Part shown: positions 7,091-8,889 of the stretch, one piece after another | Layout: each line of letters starts with the position of its first letter | Numbering within the stretch: position 1 is the stretch's first letter | Notes under the pieces: generated by a model | The model's input: the letters and a program-made list of their open reading frames with translations, nothing else | Databases searched by the model: none | What the model was told of the DNA's origin: nothing | Assembly (NCBI GenBank): GCA_964429265.1 | Contig: CAYSBK010000097.1 | Coordinates: 1 to 8,889, forward strand | DNA from: CAYSBK01 sp964429265 | GTDB lineage: Bacteria > Planctomycetota > Phycisphaerae > Sedimentisphaerales > Anaerobacaceae | Length of the DNA stretch: 8,889 bases | Reading direction: 5' to 3' | Program-made: the position numbers and the translations under genes

Positions 7091-7119
7091 TTTGAGTTCC
7101 CGGGACCCTGGGAAACTTT

Positions 7120-7148
7120 AGCTTACGCCACCACGACACTGGTGTCAA
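7120..7148 (-). promoter_or_regulatory. Candidate promoter for the tRNase Z-like gene
   Basis: Perfect TTGACA (7148-7143), 17 nt spacer, and a weak TAAGCT (7125-7120, 3 of 6). Transcription would start near 7113, leaving a leader of about 23 nt. In that leader TTCCC (7114-7110) can pair with GGGAA (7101-7097), and the latter is also the probable ribosome site. Confidence 0.45.
7135..7146. promoter_or_regulatory. 12-bp palindrome, possible operator
   Basis: GACACTGGTGTC has 5-bp perfect arms (GACAC/GTGTC) around a TG centre and covers part of the -35 box of the minus-strand promoter. Its position would let a dimeric repressor block the tRNase Z-like gene. It is short enough to occur by chance, and no regulator gene is seen nearby. 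Confidence 0.35.
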
Positions 7149-7155
7149 TTTGTTT

Positions 7156-7185
7156 TTGACATCCCGCATCCACGCGCGGCATACT
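7156..7185 (+). promoter_or_regulatory. Candidate promoter for the DUF434 gene
   Basis: Perfect TTGACA (7156-7161), 18 nt spacer, and CATACT (7180-7185, 4 of 6). Transcription would start near 7192 and give a leader of about 44 nt before the ATG at 7236. The -35 box is the mirror image of the -35 box of the divergent promoter, 7 nt away. Confidence 0.5.
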
Positions 7186-7235
7186 ACAACCGATTTCTTG
7201 GTGATGGGCGACTCCTTGCTTGAAAGGCCTCAGTA

Positions 7236-7955
7236 ATGCCGGATAAGCGTACCCACAGGGGCCCGCACCCGCAGGACGAAAAACTCTTTGCCGTCGAGGC
7301 CCTGCCCTTGCTGCGACAGGCGACCGCCGACCTGTCGCTGTTGCTTACAAAGGGCTATGCCGACAAAAGCGCGCTCAAGCTCGTCGGCGACAGGTTCGGC
7401 CTCACCAAGAGGCAGCGCCTGGCCGTGATGCGAAGCGCCTGCTCCGACGCCCAGCTTCAATCAAGGATCCGGCGAATGCTTCCCGAAGATGCCCTCGAAG
7501 GAGCCGATCTGCTCATCGACGGCTACAACCTTCTGATCACCATCGAGGCCGCTATGAGCAACGCCGTCATCCTCAAGGCCAGGGACGGCTGCTTCAGGGA
7601 CCTTGCCGGAATCCACGGCACCTACCGCCGCGTCAACGAAACCGCCCCTGCGGTCGAGCTTATCGGCAAATTCCTGCAGGAAAAATCGGTCGCGGCCGCA
7701 ACCTGGCTGCTCGACAGCCCCGTTTCAAACAGCGGCCGATTGAAAACCTTGATGGGTCAGATCGCACGCCAAAACAACTGGAACTGGCACATCCAGCTTC
7801 TCACCAGCCCCGACGCCGAACTGGTCAGGTCTGAAATGCTCGTGGTAAGCACCGATGCCCCCGTCCTCGACCGATGCGGAAAGTGGGTTAACCTGGCAGG
7901 TGTGATTATCACCGAGAAACTGCCGCATGCCCGCGTAATTGACCTGGCTCCGTAG
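7236..7955 (+). CDS. DUF434 protein with a PIN/NYN-like C-terminal half
   Basis: The 239-aa product begins with the DUF434 pattern (RGPHPQDEKLFAVEALPLLR, 8-27; then helical LTKGYADKSALKLVGDRFGL and KRQRLAVMRSAC, about 37-69). Its second half matches what I remember of the domain usually fused to DUF434 (DUF5616), from LLIDGYNLLITIEAAMSN (92-109) to the end. No function is established for these domains to my knowledge. The spacing of acidic residues, with Asp95 in LLIDGYNLL, Asp160 in WLLDSPVSNSGR and Asp207/Asp212 in STDAPVLDR, each after a hydrophobic strand, resembles a PIN/NYN nuclease active site; this is inference. No signal peptide or membrane span is seen, so it should be cytoplasmic. 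The ATG has GAAAGG about 9-10 nt upstream. It is the only gene wholly on the plus strand and shares its control region with the tRNase Z-like gene. Confidence 0.88.
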   Translation: MPDKRTHRGPHPQDEKLFAVEALPLLRQATADLSLLLTKGYADKSALKLVGDRFGLTKRQRLAVMRSACSDAQLQSRIRRMLPEDALEGADLLIDGYNLLITIEAAMSNAVILKARDGCFRDLAGIHGTYRRVNETAPAVELIGKFLQEKSVAAATWLLDSPVSNSGRLKTLMGQIARQNNWNWHIQLLTSPDAELVRSEMLVVSTDAPVLDRCGKWVNLAGVIITEKLPHARVIDLAP

Positions 7956-7976
7956 GCCGGGCTGTGCTGCCCGCCC
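7955..7976. other. Hairpin between convergent genes, weak terminator candidate
   Basis: CGGGC (7958-7962) and GCCCG (7969-7973) form a 5-bp stem with a 6-nt loop, extended past one mismatch by two more pairs. It starts at the DUF434 stop codon, in the 82-nt gap before the end of the pseudopilin-like gene. No T run follows on either strand, so it is not a typical intrinsic terminator. Confidence 0.3.
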
Positions 7977-8037
7977 AGCCAGGCCTGCACTGATCCCAAG
8001 CCATTACTTCACGTACCGCCGCCGGACCAGGGCCACA

Positions 8038-8793
8038 TCAATATGGGTCGGTGAAACTGTACATCCAGTGATTCGGATTGTCCCACGCCGTCGGCAGAGG
8101 AACACTTGTCGGAACCGGCCAATCCCTGTGCCACCACAAGACCCACAGCTTCTTCAAACCCACAGGCTCAACGTGGAAATCAATGAACAGCACGTTTATC
8201 TTCCGCGCGTGCCGATTCAGACAGCAGCTACGCATCTCATGGATGTCACTCGGCTGGGAATAGTAAATCTGCCCGTCATACTCCGGTGGCTCGTCGATTG
8301 GCAACGGACAGTAGCCCGGCGTCGCCGCATCCGACATAAGAGGCGCTCGCATCGCCTCCTTTACCGCTGCGACCTTCCACAGCTTCTCAAATGCCCGCCC
8401 ACCCCCGGTGTCCCAGGTTATCCATTGGTTTATCCCGTAGCTGCCCTTGAGGTCATCGTTGAGCCAGGCGCTGAACTTCCCGCCGCGCATCGAATCACCC
8501 ACTTGAACCGATCTACTGAGCGACTTCGCCACGGGACAAAGTAGCATCTTCTCATTGCCCCAGTACGGCCGGGTCGGCTCGATCCAGTCCAGGCTCTTCA
8601 CGAAGGAGTTGTCGTAGTCGTCCGTGTACAGCTTCCAGATCAGCCCCCACTGGTGCAGATTGTTCAGGCACACCGCGTTGGCCGCCTGCGCCTTGGCCTT
8701 GTTAAGGGCCGGCATCAGCATCGACATCAAAACCGCGATAATTGCTATCACCACCAACAACTCAATCAGCGTAAAACCACGTCGCTCCTGCAT
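8038..8793 (-). CDS. Prepilin-like (type II secretion / pseudopilin-type) protein
   Basis: The 251-aa product carries a class III prepilin signal: a short leader MQERRG, prepilin peptidase cleavage before Phe7, and the mature N-terminus FTLIELLVVIAIIAVLMSML with the conserved Glu5 (Glu11 of the precursor). This helix both anchors the protein in the membrane and packs into a fibre. The rest is a secreted domain with LNNLHQWGLIWKLYTDDY (43-60), a GSYGINQW stretch (118-125), several Cys residues (Cys42, Cys86, Cys162, Cys190, Cys191), and a C-terminal HARKINVLFIDFHVEPVGLK (195-214). That last pattern is typical of the very large planctomycete pseudopilin-like families. The ATG at 8793 is set by GAGGAG 8 nt upstream; an upstream in-frame start at 8844 would place 23 residues before the cleavage site. 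No secretion genes lie alongside, so its partner machine must be encoded elsewhere. Its precise role is unknown. Confidence 0.9.
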   Translation of the reverse strand: MQERRGFTLIELLVVIAIIAVLMSMLMPALNKAKAQAANAVCLNNLHQWGLIWKLYTDDYDNSFVKSLDWIEPTRPYWGNEKMLLCPVAKSLSRSVQVGDSMRGGKFSAWLNDDLKGSYGINQWITWDTGGGRAFEKLWKVAAVKEAMRAPLMSDAATPGYCPLPIDEPPEYDGQIYYSQPSDIHEMRSCCLNRHARKINVLFIDFHVEPVGLKKLWVLWWHRDWPVPTSVPLPTAWDNPNHWMYSFTDPY

Positions 8794-8801
8794 CTGTGTC
8801 A

Positions 8802-8807
8802 CTCCTC
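8802..8807 (-). promoter_or_regulatory. Ribosome binding site fixing the pseudopilin start
   Basis: GAGGAG on the minus strand, 8 nt before the ATG at 8793. It supports the short six-residue leader over the longer open frame beginning at 8844. Confidence 0.8.
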
Positions 8808-8889
8808 GAAACTTCCTGAATCGACTGTTTTCACGACGGCCCATTTCTTACGATGCGCAAAACGCCACATCTGTTCCGGCCTCGGCTGA

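Noticed and set aside
8848..8889. Thirteen open minus-strand codons ending in TAA at the right edge, possibly the tail of an upstream gene.
   Set aside because: Too short to tell from chance and without a recognisable motif.

Overview
The window reads as an ordinary chromosomal stretch from a high-GC, Gram-negative-type bacterium, most likely a planctomycete of the Phycisphaerae type. The pointers are a stand-alone pseudopilin-like protein of the style these genomes carry in large numbers, a tandem NfeD/flotillin-A cluster, a DUF434 protein, and a very strong G/C bias at third codon positions, which produces long open shadow frames. This placement is inference from gene content; no rRNA or other marker is present. 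No tRNA or rRNA gene, CRISPR array, transposase or insertion sequence was recognised.

Layout, left to right. 1-257 (+) holds what looks like a decayed or error-containing coding remnant that ends tail-to-tail with the next gene. 244-3928 (all -) is a membrane-microdomain cluster, read in the order: long NfeD with a ClpP/SppA-like protease domain, short NfeD, flotillin-like FloA, and an unrecognised single-span membrane protein. It appears to start from its own promoter (3936-3964), so close to the ATG that the transcript would be leaderless. 4032-5982 (-) is a two-gene phosphate module: a PhoU-like DUF47 protein followed by a PiT-family phosphate permease. 6203-7090 (-) encodes a plant-type tRNase Z-like metallo-beta-lactamase-fold protein. 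It is divergent from 7236-7955 (+), a DUF434 protein whose C-terminal half resembles a PIN/NYN nuclease. The 145-bp gap between them carries two back-to-back promoter-like elements arranged as an inverted repeat, plus two smaller palindromes. 8038-8793 (-) encodes a prepilin-like (type II secretion/pseudopilin) protein.

How the genes fit together. NfeD and flotillin proteins are known partners in bacterial membrane microdomains, and the close packing here (5-nt gap, 8-nt overlap, 49-nt gap) argues for one transcript. DUF47 and PiT are a known functional pair in phosphate uptake. The tRNase Z-like and DUF434 proteins share a control region and both look like possible RNA-processing enzymes, which is suggestive only. 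I saw no clear-cut novel defence or mobile system. The most interesting points are the leaderless promoter, the symmetrical divergent promoter region, the unrecognised fourth gene of the flotillin cluster, and the nuclease-like reading of the DUF434 protein.
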